From: an uncultured Acidocella sp.
GTDB lineage: Bacteria; Pseudomonadota; Alphaproteobacteria; Acetobacterales; Acetobacteraceae
Length of the DNA: 64,000 bases
Direction: 5' to 3'
NCBI RefSeq assembly: GCF_946222605.1
Contig: NZ_CAMIIE010000015.1
Coordinates: 5,494 to 69,493 of the forward strand
The position numbers were made by a program, and so were the translations under genes. How positions within the stretch are numbered: position 1 is the first letter of the stretch; every line of letters begins with the position of its first letter. This document shows positions 9,501-18,591 of this stretch, in pieces. The notes under the pieces are model-generated. The model saw only the letters and a program-made list of their open reading frames with translations, did not search any database and was not told where the DNA came from.

Positions 9501-10372
9501 AGATGCAGCTGGGTCTGGCCGCTGATCGGCTGCCTGGCCAGCGTGCCGAACGGGGCCAAAGCGGGCACGCTCAGCACCACATCCGCGAACGGGGATGTCT
9601 GGTCCAGCCCCAGCGTGCCGGTAACGTTCAGCCTGGCATCGCCCAGCGCCAGCGCCGCCTGCAGCGCGGCATGGGCGCGCGGGCCGTTCAGCGCCACGTC
9701 GAACTTCAGCGGCAGCTGCACTTGCGGGCCGGCAAAATGCCCGATCAGCCCGTTCGGCGGCTCCTGCACATGCAGTTTCATCGCCACGCTCTGCGGGGCC
9801 AGCGTGCCGGTCAGGGCGTAATCCGCATCGCCGCTTTCGGTGGTGGCGTTCAGCGCGATGTCCCCATGCTGGAGATCGCGCAGATGCGTCTGCCCGGTGA
9901 CATGCAGCGTCACATCCTCCCCGGCCAGCGATGGCGCCACATGCAGTGCGGCAATCTCCAGCCGGTCGAGGTTGAGCCGCAAGCCGGGCAGCTGGCTGTT
10001 GCCGGAATTTTTGCGCTTGCTGGCCGGATAGGCGGGGGCGCGGGCGACATCCAGGCTTTGCGCGCTCAGCAGCCGCACGGCGAGATTGCGCCGCAAAAGC
10101 TGCAGGGGCGACCATTTCAGTGTCATATCCCGGCCGGAGAGCCAGATGCCTTTCGGGTCCTTCACCGCGACGCTCGTGATGTTGATGTCCGCAGGGAAAT
10201 GCCCGCGCAGCTGGCCGATCTGGATATAGGCGGCGCCGTATTTATTGATCTCGCGCACCGCGAAGGCGCGCCCGCCGGCGGAATTCAGCACCACGACAAC
10301 GCCCGCCACCGCCAGAATGACGATCAGCACCAGCCCCAACAGCCCGATCAGGATGCGTTTCACCCAGCGCAT
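6536..10372 (-). CDS. tamB: TamB, translocation and assembly module inner-membrane subunit
   Basis: A 1278-residue protein. Residues 7-30 form one N-terminal membrane anchor (ILIGLLGLVLIVILAVAGVV). Then comes a long AsmA/TamB-type beta-rich body full of 'L.ATG' and 'ISGHG.L' strands, which builds a periplasmic groove for lipids. The C-terminal TamB domain (DUF490, about residues 950-1278) ends in GLTYQFNY, an outer-membrane-like terminal strand. Known role: with TamA it spans the envelope and moves phospholipids or assists outer-membrane protein insertion. It starts 3 bp after tamA on the same strand. Confidence 0.93.
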   Translation of the reverse strand: MRWVKRILIGLLGLVLIVILAVAGVVVVLNSAGGRAFAVREINKYGAAYIQIGQLRGHFPADINITSVAVKDPKGIWLSGRDMTLKWSPLQLLRRNLAVRLLSAQSLDVARAPAYPASKRKNSGNSQLPGLRLNLDRLEIAALHVAPSLAGEDVTLHVTGQTHLRDLQHGDIALNATTESGDADYALTGTLAPQSVAMKLHVQEPPNGLIGHFAGPQVQLPLKFDVALNGPRAHAALQAALALGDARLNVTGTLGLDQTSPFADVVLSVPALAPFGTLARQPISGQTQLHLVVEPTARQDGATLALQGDVALSQSPAGLDKFLNGETHLSLLASLQGNKVTIGQLLLDAPHARISGHGVLDKQQLDLTTDAKLNDLATLLPRLQGALQLHSHVTGTVQDFATQTTIGGQVSVPNVPSGPFQLDLAAQHLPKAPQGTLTGSGTLAGSPLNLDASFARQDSGAASLKIARLDWKSLTAQADLALAAGARLPTGSAHLALGHLADFDDFTGMKLHGALQADFADQGQQTLSMQASAKNISGVPSIGTANATLEAQGTLQALAVKLDASVARLMGAAAKLALSGTLNIPAQSAHLASLTGNWHGLNARLNGPADIEAKPDMAVRHLDLSVGKAAIALDGTLSPTLNAKASVKNLDLALAKLFVPSVNAAGIVNLTANVSGTPKAPAGQVALNATGLRYINKSTAALPAAAITGTATLRGDSADVNIKAQAGADANITARGTAPLSMTGRMKLALDAKLDLAMLNPLLAKMHTKLSGTLSTSAQLSGTPKAPAGQISLTGRNLRDEAGPAAALPAASLDAKANLQGQRAALDVAVKAGPDVNLTARGTAPFTSTGAINLAVAGRLDLKLLDPILAANGNLVRGRIDTNLRITGTAKAPRANGTLRLADGSVQNIASGLNLTAINASVTAADKLITLQSLSATAGQGKITGHGSVDLGAPNLPVDISLNADHATPISSDLVSETLNAALRLQGDLKGNAALGGTVDILKANINLPKSLPPSVANLPIHNGSAPPPKPSSAAPPAPPIRLALNVRARNQVFIRGDGLFAELGGNIRIGGTADNPLPSGGFNLIRGTFSLTGTTLQFTSGKIDFNGAGFIPVLDLEATTPTSTNGTATLVIGGTAAKPKITLTSSPPMPSDEILSQILFKQSASSLSPFQAASLAVALAQLTGVGGGFSPVDSVRNALGLDQLSVGSDSAGNPAVQAGRYVAPGVYVGASQATSGGGTSAKVQINLYKGLKLQTTTGQDSTGNNGSSVGLTYQFNY

Positions 10373-10375
10373 GGT

Positions 10376-12196
10376 TCAGAACGCCTCCCCGAGCCCGATA
10401 TAGAGCCCGAAGGCGCTGCTGCCCGGGGTGCGCTTCAGCGGCAGCGCGAAATCCACCCGGATCGGCCCGATCGAGGTGTAATAGCGCGCCCCCAGCCCGG
10501 CGCCGACGCGCAGCGTGCCCTTGAACGGGGCGGCGCCGGCACTGACCTGCCCGGCATCGATGAACGGCACGATGCCGATGCTCTTGGTGATATGCTGGCG
10601 GAATTCCAGATTGACCGCATCCAGCGCCAGCCCGCCCTGGGGCGTGTCGTCGGCGAAAAGCGGGCCGATGGTCTGGTAGCTATAGCCGCGCACCGTGCCC
10701 GAACCGCCAGCGTAGAAGCGCTGATCCGCCGGCACGCCAAACTGGCTCGCCCCCTGGATGCTGCCCAGCACCCCATGCAGCGCCACCACGCCCCAGGCTT
10801 TGCGCTCGACGGGGACATAGACCGAGCCGGTGCCCTGCAGGATCACGAACGGATCATGCGGGGTGCCGACCACCGGCATGGTCGGGGTGATGGTGAGCGA
10901 GAGCTTGTGGCCGCGCGTGGGCTCCAGCAGCGAATTGCTGGTGTCCCAGGTGAAATTGATCGGGAATTGCGCCAGCACATAGCTGCGGGCGACCCCTTCC
11001 TGGTCCACCCGCTCGGTGGTGAAGCTGGGGCCGTAGGTGATGGCGGTATGGGCGGTGATCGGCCGCGAGAGCGAGCCGCCGATGATGATGCCGGTGCGCC
11101 GATAGGCGGTGAGCGATTGTTGCAGCCCCTCGGCGGAGAGGGTCAAAGTCTGGCCGCGCACATAATAATCCGGCTTGGTGAAGACGCCCTTGAGGTCATA
11201 GCCCGGCGCCGTGGTGCCGGTGCCGCCCAGCCCGTTGGCGGCGACCGAGAGGGTCAGCGTCTCGGCATGGCCGAAGAGATTGCGATTCTCCCAGCTGGTG
11301 CCGATGGAGACACCCAGATCCGTCGCATAGGCGCCCGAGAGCGTGACCGCGTGCAGCTTCTGCTCGGTGACATGAAAGCTGATCGGCACCTGGCCGGCGA
11401 CCGCCTCTGTCGCCGGCACCGCGGTCACGGAGGAGAACACACCGAGCCCCAGCAGCGAGTCGCGGGCCTGCTGTACCGCCTTTTCGGAATAAGGCTGGCC
11501 CTGGCGCAGGCCGATATGGCGGGCGAGGAAGGCCGGGTCGGTGCGGGTGAGGCCGGAGAAGCTGACGGCGCCGATATCCACGCGCGGGCCAGGGGTGACG
11601 CTGTAGCTCACATTCAGCCTATGCGTTGCCTCATTCGCCACCGCGTAGGGCGGCGCCACCTTGGCGAAGGCATAGCCGGCATTCTGCAGATCGGTGGTGA
11701 GCTTGGCCGGCACGGCGAGAATTGGCGCGGCGGTGGCGGGCTGGCCGCTGCGGATGCCAGGGTGCGGCTTGAAGCCCGCCGGCAGGCCGGTGATGTTCAC
11801 CTGGCCGAGGCTGAACAGCGCGCCTTTCTGGGTGGAGATGGCGACCTTGGCCTGGCTGCCCTGGGGCAGGCGGGTGAGATGATCGAGCAAGGCCGGATCA
11901 TCGAGGGACATGCCGTCGATGGTGATCTTCGCCGTGCCGGCATCATAGCCCAGCGCGTGCAACACGGTGATGAAATGTGCCTCATCCGTGCGCGCCCGGC
12001 CGATCAGCGCGAACGGGGCAGGGGGGAGTTTCTTTTGCAACGAGACCAGTGAGGAGGTCTGTTTCATCAGCCCGTCCAGCCCGCCATCGCCGGAGGGGGT
12101 GAAGCTGACATTGTAATTCACCGGATCGGCCCCCTCGGCGGCATTGCCGCCGAGGACGAGGCAGAGGCACAGAAGGGGGCGTGTCCACCGGCGCAT
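10376..12196 (-). CDS. tamA: TamA, BamA-family outer-membrane protein
   Basis: A 606-residue protein with a signal peptide (MRRWTRPLLCLCLVLGGNAAEGA). About 230 residues of POTRA repeats follow (e.g. 'GAVSFSGLTRTDPAFLARHI'), then an Omp85 beta barrel from about residue 255 to the end. 'AGGSGTVRGY' is the conserved VRGY/F lock motif, and the chain ends in Phe as outer-membrane barrels do. It is the first gene of the tamAB operon. The 76 bp before it to rluC contain only AT-rich spacer. Confidence 0.93.
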   Translation of the reverse strand: MRRWTRPLLCLCLVLGGNAAEGADPVNYNVSFTPSGDGGLDGLMKQTSSLVSLQKKLPPAPFALIGRARTDEAHFITVLHALGYDAGTAKITIDGMSLDDPALLDHLTRLPQGSQAKVAISTQKGALFSLGQVNITGLPAGFKPHPGIRSGQPATAAPILAVPAKLTTDLQNAGYAFAKVAPPYAVANEATHRLNVSYSVTPGPRVDIGAVSFSGLTRTDPAFLARHIGLRQGQPYSEKAVQQARDSLLGLGVFSSVTAVPATEAVAGQVPISFHVTEQKLHAVTLSGAYATDLGVSIGTSWENRNLFGHAETLTLSVAANGLGGTGTTAPGYDLKGVFTKPDYYVRGQTLTLSAEGLQQSLTAYRRTGIIIGGSLSRPITAHTAITYGPSFTTERVDQEGVARSYVLAQFPINFTWDTSNSLLEPTRGHKLSLTITPTMPVVGTPHDPFVILQGTGSVYVPVERKAWGVVALHGVLGSIQGASQFGVPADQRFYAGGSGTVRGYSYQTIGPLFADDTPQGGLALDAVNLEFRQHITKSIGIVPFIDAGQVSAGAAPFKGTLRVGAGLGARYYTSIGPIRVDFALPLKRTPGSSAFGLYIGLGEAF

Positions 12197-12272
12197 GCCT
12201 CAATATGTGACAGCAAAGCCTGGGGTTTTCCACCCCTCTTGCCGTTAACCGACTGTAATTTATAGGAAAGGC

Positions 12273-13256
12273 TTAGGCCGCGCCGCGCCCGCCGCGCCTG
12301 GGCTTGGCCGCGTCCGGGGCCGGGAAGCCGAGATAATTCAGCCCGTTCACCATATGTTTGGGCAGCTCCGCCTCGATCGTCAGCAGCCCGCCTTCCGGGT
12401 GCGGAAAGCTGAGCCGGCGCGCATGCAGATGCAGCTGGTTGGCGAAATGCTCGTGATAGGCGCTGCCATAAACCTCATCGCCCAGAATCGGCGTGCCCAA
12501 GGCCAAACAATGGGCGCGCAGCTGGTGCATGCGCCCGGTATGCGGGCTCAGCTCCGCCAGGCAGAATTTGCGCCCGGCCTTGTCCAGAATGCGGTAATCG
12601 GTGATCGCCTTCTGCGCGTCCTTGTCCTTGCGCGAGGCCGGCTCGGCGCGAGAGGTCTGGCCGAGATCGATGCGCTTCAGCGGCAGATCGATCCGCCCTT
12701 CCAGCGTTTCCGGCAAGCCGACCAGCAGTGCCCAGTAGGTTTTCTCGACATCCCGGCCGCGAAACGCCGCCGAGAGCTTCGCCGCCACCTTGGCGCTGCG
12801 GGCGATGACCAGCACGCCGGAGGTGTCGCGGTCCAGCCGGTGCACCAGTTTGGGCCGCTCTGGCGCATCGCCCTGCAGCGCATCCAGCATCCCGTCCACA
12901 TGCACGGCAATGCCCGAGCCGCCCTGCACCGGCAGCCCGGCGGGCTTGTTCAGGACAATCACCGAGTCATCCTGATAGATCACCATCCGCTCCAATTCCT
13001 TGGTGCGGTTTTCATCCATTTTGACGATCTGGCGGGGTTTGGGCGCGTCGGTCGGCGGGGCGATTTCGGGCAGGCTCAGCACATCGCCCAGGGCCAGGCG
13101 GTCATTCGCCTCCGCCCGGCTGCCATTGCGGCGGATCTTGCCGGTGCGCAGCAGCTTTTGCAGCACACCCTGGGTGAGGCCCGGCACTTCGCGGCGCAGG
13201 AAACGGTCCAGCCGCATCTCGGCGCCGGCCTCGGGAACTTGTATCTCGGTGGTCAT
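12273..13256 (-). CDS. rluC: RluA-family 23S rRNA pseudouridine synthase
   Basis: A 327-residue protein. An S4 RNA-binding domain (residues 10-60, 'MRLDRFLRREVPGLTQGVLQ') precedes the catalytic domain with VHRLDRDTSGVLVIARS, whose Asp is the nucleophilic residue, and HTGRMHQLRAH near the end. S4 plus this order fits RluC/RluD; RluC is preferred by length and the short N-terminus, but the two are hard to separate by eye. The ATG at 13256 overlaps the rarA stop (ATGA), so the pair is co-translated. Confidence 0.9.
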   Translation of the reverse strand: MTTEIQVPEAGAEMRLDRFLRREVPGLTQGVLQKLLRTGKIRRNGSRAEANDRLALGDVLSLPEIAPPTDAPKPRQIVKMDENRTKELERMVIYQDDSVIVLNKPAGLPVQGGSGIAVHVDGMLDALQGDAPERPKLVHRLDRDTSGVLVIARSAKVAAKLSAAFRGRDVEKTYWALLVGLPETLEGRIDLPLKRIDLGQTSRAEPASRKDKDAQKAITDYRILDKAGRKFCLAELSPHTGRMHQLRAHCLALGTPILGDEVYGSAYHEHFANQLHLHARRLSFPHPEGGLLTIEAELPKHMVNGLNYLGFPAPDAAKPRRGGRGAA

Positions 13257-14578
13257 TGCCTCTCTTCGCGCAATTTCTGCCAATAAGCGAGGCGCTTGAC
13301 GATTTCCCGCTCGAAGCCGCGCTCCACCGGGCGGTAGAAATCCGGCCGCCCCATGCCCTCGGGGAAGTAATTATCGCCGGAGAAGCCGTCCTCGGTATCG
13401 TGGTCGTATTGGTAGCCTTCGCCATAGCCGAGGTTTTTCATCAGCTTGGTGGGGGCATTCAGGATGTTCATCGGCGGCATCAGGCTGCCGGTTTCCTTGG
13501 CGGCACGGTTGGCGGCGCCGATGGCTTTATAGACGGCGTTGGATTTCGGCGCGGTGGCCAGATAGACCACGGCTTGCGCGATGCAGACCTCCCCCTCCGG
13601 CGAGCCCAGCCGCTCATAGGCATCCCAGGCGGAGAGGGCCTGCACCAGAGCCTGCGGGTCCGCCAGGCCGATATCCTCGGCGGCGAAGCGGGTGACGCGC
13701 CTTGCGATATAGCGCGGGTCCTCGCCGCCGGCGAACATCCGCGCCAGCCAGTACAAGGCCGCATCCGCATCAGAGCCGCGCATGGATTTATGCAAGGCGG
13801 AGATCAGGTTGTAATGCTCCTCGCGGTCGCGGTCATATAAAGCCGCGCGGCGGGAGAGGAGCTGGCCCAAAGCGGTTTCGTCCAGCTCAGTGCCCGGCGG
13901 CAGGGCGAAAAGCTGTTCGGCCATGTTGAGCAAAGCCCGGCCATCGCCATCGGCCATGGCGCGCAGGCTGGCGCGCGCACCTGCCGTGAGCGGCAAAGGC
14001 TGGGCCATCTCCGCCTCGGCACGGGTGAGGAGTTCTTCCATCGCCGCATCGCCTAGCCGGCGCAACACGAACACCTGGGCGCGGGAGAGCAGCGCGCCAT
14101 TCAGCGCGAAGCTGGGATTTTCCGTGGTGGCGCCGATCAGCGTGATCGTCCCGGCCTCGACCACGGGCAGAAACGCATCCTGCTGGGCGCGGTTGAAGCG
14201 GTGAATTTCATCCACGAACAGCAGCGTGGCGCGGCCGGCGCGGTGCAGGCGGGTGGCGTCCTCGAACACTTTCTTGAGGTCCGCGACGCCGGAGAACACC
14301 GCCGAGATCTGCCGAAATTGCAGCCCCGCCGCATCCGCCAGCAGCCGGGCGATGGTGGTTTTGCCGACACCGGGCGGGCCCCAGAGGATGATGGAGGCCA
14401 GCGAGCCGCGCGCCAGCATGCCGGTGAGGCTGCCCTCTGGCCCCAGCAAATGCGCCTGGCCCGCGACATCGCCCAGCGCCTTCGGGCGCAGCCGCTCCGC
14501 CAAGGGCTGGCTGCCCGGATTGGCTGGGGTGGCAGCCTCTGGCGGGCCGAACAGATCATCTTCCTGCATGGCTGACAT
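13253..14578 (-). CDS. rarA: RarA/MgsA replication-associated AAA+ ATPase
   Basis: A 441-residue protein of the expected length. Walker A GPPGVGKTT (about residues 69-77), Walker B LLFVDEIHRF, sensor-1 GATTENPSF, and the C-terminal MgsA tetramerisation domain with 'ALYWLARMFAGGEDPRYIARR'. RarA acts at stalled replication forks. GAAGGG lies 4 bases upstream of the ATG at 14578. Confidence 0.95.
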   Translation of the reverse strand: MSAMQEDDLFGPPEAATPANPGSQPLAERLRPKALGDVAGQAHLLGPEGSLTGMLARGSLASIILWGPPGVGKTTIARLLADAAGLQFRQISAVFSGVADLKKVFEDATRLHRAGRATLLFVDEIHRFNRAQQDAFLPVVEAGTITLIGATTENPSFALNGALLSRAQVFVLRRLGDAAMEELLTRAEAEMAQPLPLTAGARASLRAMADGDGRALLNMAEQLFALPPGTELDETALGQLLSRRAALYDRDREEHYNLISALHKSMRGSDADAALYWLARMFAGGEDPRYIARRVTRFAAEDIGLADPQALVQALSAWDAYERLGSPEGEVCIAQAVVYLATAPKSNAVYKAIGAANRAAKETGSLMPPMNILNAPTKLMKNLGYGEGYQYDHDTEDGFSGDNYFPEGMGRPDFYRPVERGFEREIVKRLAYWQKLREERQ

Positions 14579-14676
14579 TTAGCCCTTCGCAGTCGCCCTT
14601 GCCATGGCAGCGGGACGCCGCTCTCCTTATCATCGCGCGCATTGAACTGCGCCGCCCTCTGCCCTAGATCTGTTAT

Positions 14677-14910
14677 ATGGCAAAAGAAAATGGCCCGGTG
14701 CTCGACATGACGCCCGATGGGCACTTCGTCGAGCCGTCGAAACCCTCTCTGGCGCAGATCGCGCTGCGCTTGCTGGCATTCGCCGTGGCGCTTGGCGTCG
14801 GCGCGGTGGTGGTCTGGACCGCCTTCCTGATGATCCCGGTGCTGCTGGTGCTGGGGTTTGCAGGGTATCTGCTGATGCGCAGCCAGCGGCGGGGCTGGCG
14901 CTCGTTCTGA
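14677..14910 (+). CDS. Small two-helix membrane protein
   Basis: 77 residues, with two closely spaced hydrophobic helices (about 27-46 and 48-66), an acidic N-terminus and a basic C-terminus (RSQRRGWRSF). This predicts both ends on the cytoplasmic side. No family recognised and no strong ribosome binding site, but codon use is that of the host and nothing else occupies the gap. Confidence 0.5.
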   Translation: MAKENGPVLDMTPDGHFVEPSKPSLAQIALRLLAFAVALGVGAVVVWTAFLMIPVLLVLGFAGYLLMRSQRRGWRSF

Positions 14911-14966
14911 ACGCGTGATCCTCTCAGCGTCGTGGCTGTTGCGGGGTCACCATGCTTCGATCCTTT

Positions 14967-15061
14967 GATTGTCTGCGGATTCTCTTTGTTTCATCAAGGG
15001 GCAAGCTCGCCTTCGGCGACGCGCGGCAACGCTGCGCGCCCTTGACGAAACAGAGACAATC
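14967..15061. repeat. Long imperfect inverted repeat
   Basis: Outer arms GATTGTCT (14967-14974) and AGACAATC (15054-15061) enclose a second paired layer, TTGTTTCATCAAGGG with CCCTTGACGAAACAG. Inside these lies a GC-rich core, 'GCTCGCCTTCGGCGACG'. It lies in a 214-bp gap between convergent genes. It could be a bidirectional terminator, a small structured RNA or a miniature mobile element; it has no T tract. Confidence 0.5.
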
Positions 15062-15124
15062 CGAGGGGGCTCGGGAGCGATGCAATGGACAGATCTATGC
15101 TGATCCCGGGTGGCGCTGGCCGGG

Positions 15125-15988
15125 TTAGGTCAGCACCGGTTCGAGATCGACGCCGACATGCAGCGAATGCCGGCCGCCGCCCAGAATCACCCCGCGCAGC
15201 GGCGAGACATCGTTGAAATCCCGGCCCCAGGCCAGCGTCACATGCTCATTGCTGACCAGCAGATTATTGGTCGGGTCGAAATCCACCCAGCCGATCTCCG
15301 GGCCGAGCCAGACGCCAATCCAGGCATGGCTCTGGTCCGCGCCGCGCCGCTTTTCCTGCCCCGGCGGCGGCAGTGTGCGCAGATAGCCCGATACATAGCG
15401 CCCCGGCAGCCCCAGCGCGCGCAAACAGGCCAGCATGAAATGCGCATAATCCTGGCAGACCCCGGTGCGGGTGCGTAAAATCTGCAGCGCCGTGGTGAAG
15501 TTGTTGGTCACCCCGGGCTTGTAGGTCATCTCGTTGAAGATGCGCTGGTTCAGCTCCAGCACCGCCTCCAGCATCTCCCGCCCCGGCCGGAAGCTCACCG
15601 CGGCATAATCCGCGATCTCCCCGGCCGGTCTAGCGAGGTCGCTCGGCAGGCAGAACTCCGCCACCTCCACCTCATGCAGCGCCCAGGCGGCAATCGCTTC
15701 CCAGCGCGGTGTGTGCGCCGGCGGCATCGGCTGTTCCACCTCGATCGTAGCACTCAGCGTCACATTGAATTGCTTATGCGCCCCGGTCAGCGAGACGCTG
15801 GTGGTGAAATTGCCGAAATGGTCGATCTCATCGCGCCGGTTGTCCGGCAGCGGCGAGATGTCCAGCCGGGCCTCGCGGATAAACTGGCCGGGCCGCGAAC
15901 GCGGCAGCAAATGCATGAAATGCGTGCCGATCACCACCGGTTCGGCGTAATCATAGGCGGTGGCGTGGTTCAGGCGGTACAGGGTCAT
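15125..15988 (-). CDS. Transglutaminase-like cysteine protease-fold protein
   Basis: A 287-residue protein: a transglutaminase N-terminal beta domain (residues 1-110, beginning 'LYRLNHATAYDYAEPV'), then the catalytic core with TGVCQDYAHF (Cys), 'HAWIGVWLG' (His) and 'DFDPTNN' (Asp). This is the bacterial family usually found beside alpha-E/ATP-grasp genes, exactly the arrangement here. It likely cleaves or forms an amide or isopeptide bond on a peptide made by those enzymes, which is a genome-context proposal and not shown. 21 bp separate it from the upstream fusion gene on the same strand. Confidence 0.9.
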   Translation of the reverse strand: MTLYRLNHATAYDYAEPVVIGTHFMHLLPRSRPGQFIREARLDISPLPDNRRDEIDHFGNFTTSVSLTGAHKQFNVTLSATIEVEQPMPPAHTPRWEAIAAWALHEVEVAEFCLPSDLARPAGEIADYAAVSFRPGREMLEAVLELNQRIFNEMTYKPGVTNNFTTALQILRTRTGVCQDYAHFMLACLRALGLPGRYVSGYLRTLPPPGQEKRRGADQSHAWIGVWLGPEIGWVDFDPTNNLLVSNEHVTLAWGRDFNDVSPLRGVILGGGRHSLHVGVDLEPVLT

Positions 15989-16009
15989 GGCGCGGCGGAC
16001 TGTGGCAAG

Positions 16010-18199
16010 TTATTGTGCCGCTTCCAAGATCTCTTCATCCTCAAGCGTGTGTGCCGCGGGCAGCAGCGTGAAGAAGCGCCGCTGCACGCGGTCGGACAGG
16101 GTGCGCAGCTTCGCCGCCATGGCGCTCAGCGTGGCGCTCAGCGCCGTGCCGCCGCCGGCCAGATCGGCCAGCTCATGTTGCAGCAACCTTGCGGTTTCGG
16201 CATCGTCATCCGCCCCCAGCCGCTCCAGGCAGGCGCGCAGCGCGTTGCACTGGAAGGCCAGAGCGCGGGGGTTGGAAGCATCGGCCAGCAGCATCGCCAA
16301 CACCGGGCCGGGGGCGATGATGCCGGCATGGCGCAGCTCATAGCTCAGCACCGAATCCGCCAGCTCGATGCCCAGCGCCAGCCCCGGCTCCAGCCTGGGG
16401 ATCGGCCCGTCCAGCAAAATCGCCAGCGTCTCCGCCAGCGTCTCGGCGCGCTCCAGCCGGCGGCCCATTTCCAGGAACAGCCAGCCACCGTCGCGGGACA
16501 TGTTCTCCGCCGCGATGCCGGCGAAGCTGGCGGCGAAATTCAGCATCACCGGCAAGGCCGCTTCCTCGTTCGGCAGCGCCTCGTTGGCCTGCTGCAGCGC
16601 CAGCCGCACGGTGGCCAGCATCGAGGGCGAAAGCCGCTCGGAGGAGGCATCGACCAGCCGCGCCACCTCCTTCACCAGCCCGGCCAGCGGGCGGCGGCGC
16701 GCCAGCGTCTGGCGCAGCAACCGGCCGGAGAGGGCAGAGCCTGCCACATCCGCGGGCAGCAGCCCGGCCTGGCCGAGACAGCGCGAGATCAACCCGCGCT
16801 CGGCCATGTCACGCGGCAGCGAGGTGCCGGATTCCAGCCGGGGCAGGGCCAGCATCAGCAGCCGCGCCGCGGCTTCCAGCCGCTCCACCGAGCGGCCGAG
16901 CCAGAACAGATTATCCGCCAGCCGCGAGGGCAGATGCGCGGCGGCGAGGAATTTCACCTTCTCCGGCGGCTCGGCCGGGGGCGCGCCGGCGATCATCCGC
17001 GGCTCCTCGCCATCGAACACCCAGAGATCCTTCAGCCCCAGCCCGGCCTGCGCATCCATCGCCAGACCCAGCCCGCCCGGCAGCACCTGCCACTGCACCC
17101 CGTCATGCCAGGAGAAGATACGAAAACAGAGCGGAGCCTTGGTCAGCACGCCGTCCGGGGCGAGGAAGGGCGCTTGCGAGGCCAGCGCCACATCTTCCGG
17201 CTCGGCCTGCTGCATCTTGTGCGGCGCCCCCAGCAGCGGCTCGAACAGCTCCTGCAGATAAGGATGCAGCACCTGCGACTCCAGCAGCTTGCTGCCCGGG
17301 GCGTTGAGCATGTTCAGCACCCCGGCCCGCACCGCCCCGAAGGCGCCGGGAATGCCCGCCCCAGGCCGGCCGCCTTGCTCCAGCGGGTCGAGATCGATGC
17401 CCGAGACACCGCGCACCAGCGTCGCCACATGCAGCAGCCCACTCAGCGTCTTCATATGCAAGGCGCCGTTGCGGGTGGCGAGGTCGGCGGGTTCGATCAT
17501 CAGCACGCCCAGCGCGCGCGCCAGCAGCGCATCGTCGCCATGCGGCAGCCCCGGAGCGGCCGCGCCGCCGGAGAGCACCGCCACCAGCCCGCCTTCGGCC
17601 CGGCGTTGCAGCTGGTCCACCAGAATTTCCCGCGCCGGCCGCAGCGAGCGCAGCGCCCCGGCCCGGAACAATTCCGGCAGCACCCCATTGGCCAGGCGGC
17701 GTAGCGTGAGCGCGTGGCCAAGCCCGGGAATGGTCCCGGTATGGTCGCGCAGCAGCTTGAAGCGCCCATCGGTGCCGCGGATCACATCCGCCGCATAAAG
17801 CCCCAGGCGCGGCGCCGGCAGCTTGCCGCCGGTATGCAGGGCGCGCAGAAAGAACGGGTCCGCCAGCACCAGCGCCGGCGGCAGCCGGCCCAGACGCATC
17901 AGGCTCTGCGGGCCGTAGAGATCTTCCATCACCTGCGAGAGCAGCTCGGCGCGCTGGCTGACCGCCTCCTCCAGCCAGGCGAACTCCGAGGCGGTGAGCA
18001 GTGCCGGCAAGGGGTCGTACGGCCGGGCGGCGGGCCGCAGCGCCGGCGCGGCCAGCCCCACCTGCCGGCCCAGCGCCGCGCAGCGCCGTTCCAGCTCGAT
18101 CATGCCCATTTCGCGCACGGCCGACAAAACCGGCGACCAGGGGCTTTTCAGCCGTCCCTGTCGGTCCAGTGTTTCATCGTAGGGTGACAAAATTTGCAT
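16010..18199 (-). CDS. Circularly permuted ATP-grasp / alpha-E fusion protein
   Basis: A 729-residue two-part protein. Residues 1-400 match the type-2 circularly permuted ATP-grasp family (DUF404/407: 'EFAWLEEAVSQRAELLSQVMEDLYG', 'GLYAADVIRGTDGRFKLLRDHTG'). Residues 410-729 are an alpha-E domain (DUF403: 'SRLADNLFWLGRSVERLEAAARLL'). The separate versions of both domains lie divergently at 18592-21110. The ATP-grasp half is shorter than the stand-alone copy and its acidic metal-ligand stretch is hard to see, so it may be partly degenerate. Known context: predicted peptide-bond-forming (amidoligase) systems. The ATG at 18199 has no clear ribosome binding site. Confidence 0.85.
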   Translation of the reverse strand: MQILSPYDETLDRQGRLKSPWSPVLSAVREMGMIELERRCAALGRQVGLAAPALRPAARPYDPLPALLTASEFAWLEEAVSQRAELLSQVMEDLYGPQSLMRLGRLPPALVLADPFFLRALHTGGKLPAPRLGLYAADVIRGTDGRFKLLRDHTGTIPGLGHALTLRRLANGVLPELFRAGALRSLRPAREILVDQLQRRAEGGLVAVLSGGAAAPGLPHGDDALLARALGVLMIEPADLATRNGALHMKTLSGLLHVATLVRGVSGIDLDPLEQGGRPGAGIPGAFGAVRAGVLNMLNAPGSKLLESQVLHPYLQELFEPLLGAPHKMQQAEPEDVALASQAPFLAPDGVLTKAPLCFRIFSWHDGVQWQVLPGGLGLAMDAQAGLGLKDLWVFDGEEPRMIAGAPPAEPPEKVKFLAAAHLPSRLADNLFWLGRSVERLEAAARLLMLALPRLESGTSLPRDMAERGLISRCLGQAGLLPADVAGSALSGRLLRQTLARRRPLAGLVKEVARLVDASSERLSPSMLATVRLALQQANEALPNEEAALPVMLNFAASFAGIAAENMSRDGGWLFLEMGRRLERAETLAETLAILLDGPIPRLEPGLALGIELADSVLSYELRHAGIIAPGPVLAMLLADASNPRALAFQCNALRACLERLGADDDAETARLLQHELADLAGGGTALSATLSAMAAKLRTLSDRVQRRFFTLLPAAHTLEDEEILEAAQ

Positions 18200-18591
18200 T
18201 TCGACAGGATTAACAGAGTGTAGGACGGGTGCCTACCTGTCCCTGATGGCAAGCCCGGTCAGTCTGGTCGTGCCGTGCGCAACGGCGCGGCGCGGCGGCG
18301 GGGCGGGCTTGGTCCGATGCTTGCATAACTGTCATGAAGTCTAAATCCCGCAGCCAGGGAGGCACCTTGCGGACATGGATGTTTTGAAGGCAGATTTACC
18401 CTGTACCATGACGGATCGGCGCCAAATCTCAGGTGATGCGTGCTGAATTGCTGGGCTCCTTCTGCCCGGTTGGTGCTCTTCGCGCGCAAGCACGGGCTGT
18501 TTCCGGCCCGTCACTCCGCCCCTGATACCCTGACGACCCATCGCTTTTTCCATCATCATTTTTTCCGCCTATGCGCGCCGGAGGCTTTGGT
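18200..18591. promoter_or_regulatory. Divergent intergenic region between the ATP-grasp modules
   Basis: 392 bases with no credible gene. They hold an inverted repeat CAAGCCCG (18250-18257) / CGGGCTTG (18304-18311), a small hairpin ACGGGC/GCCCGT (18492-18511), and one CTGTCAT heptamer (18329-18335) of the kind that makes half a PhoB box, without a convincing second half. Promoters for both directions must lie here; none matches consensus well. Confidence 0.4.

Noticed and set aside
6530..12052. Very long open frames on the plus strand (540, 520, 505 and 1071 codons).
   Set aside because: They lie opposite tamB and tamA, are Arg/Gly/Gln-rich with no domain, and arise from GC-rich codon bias on the true minus-strand genes.
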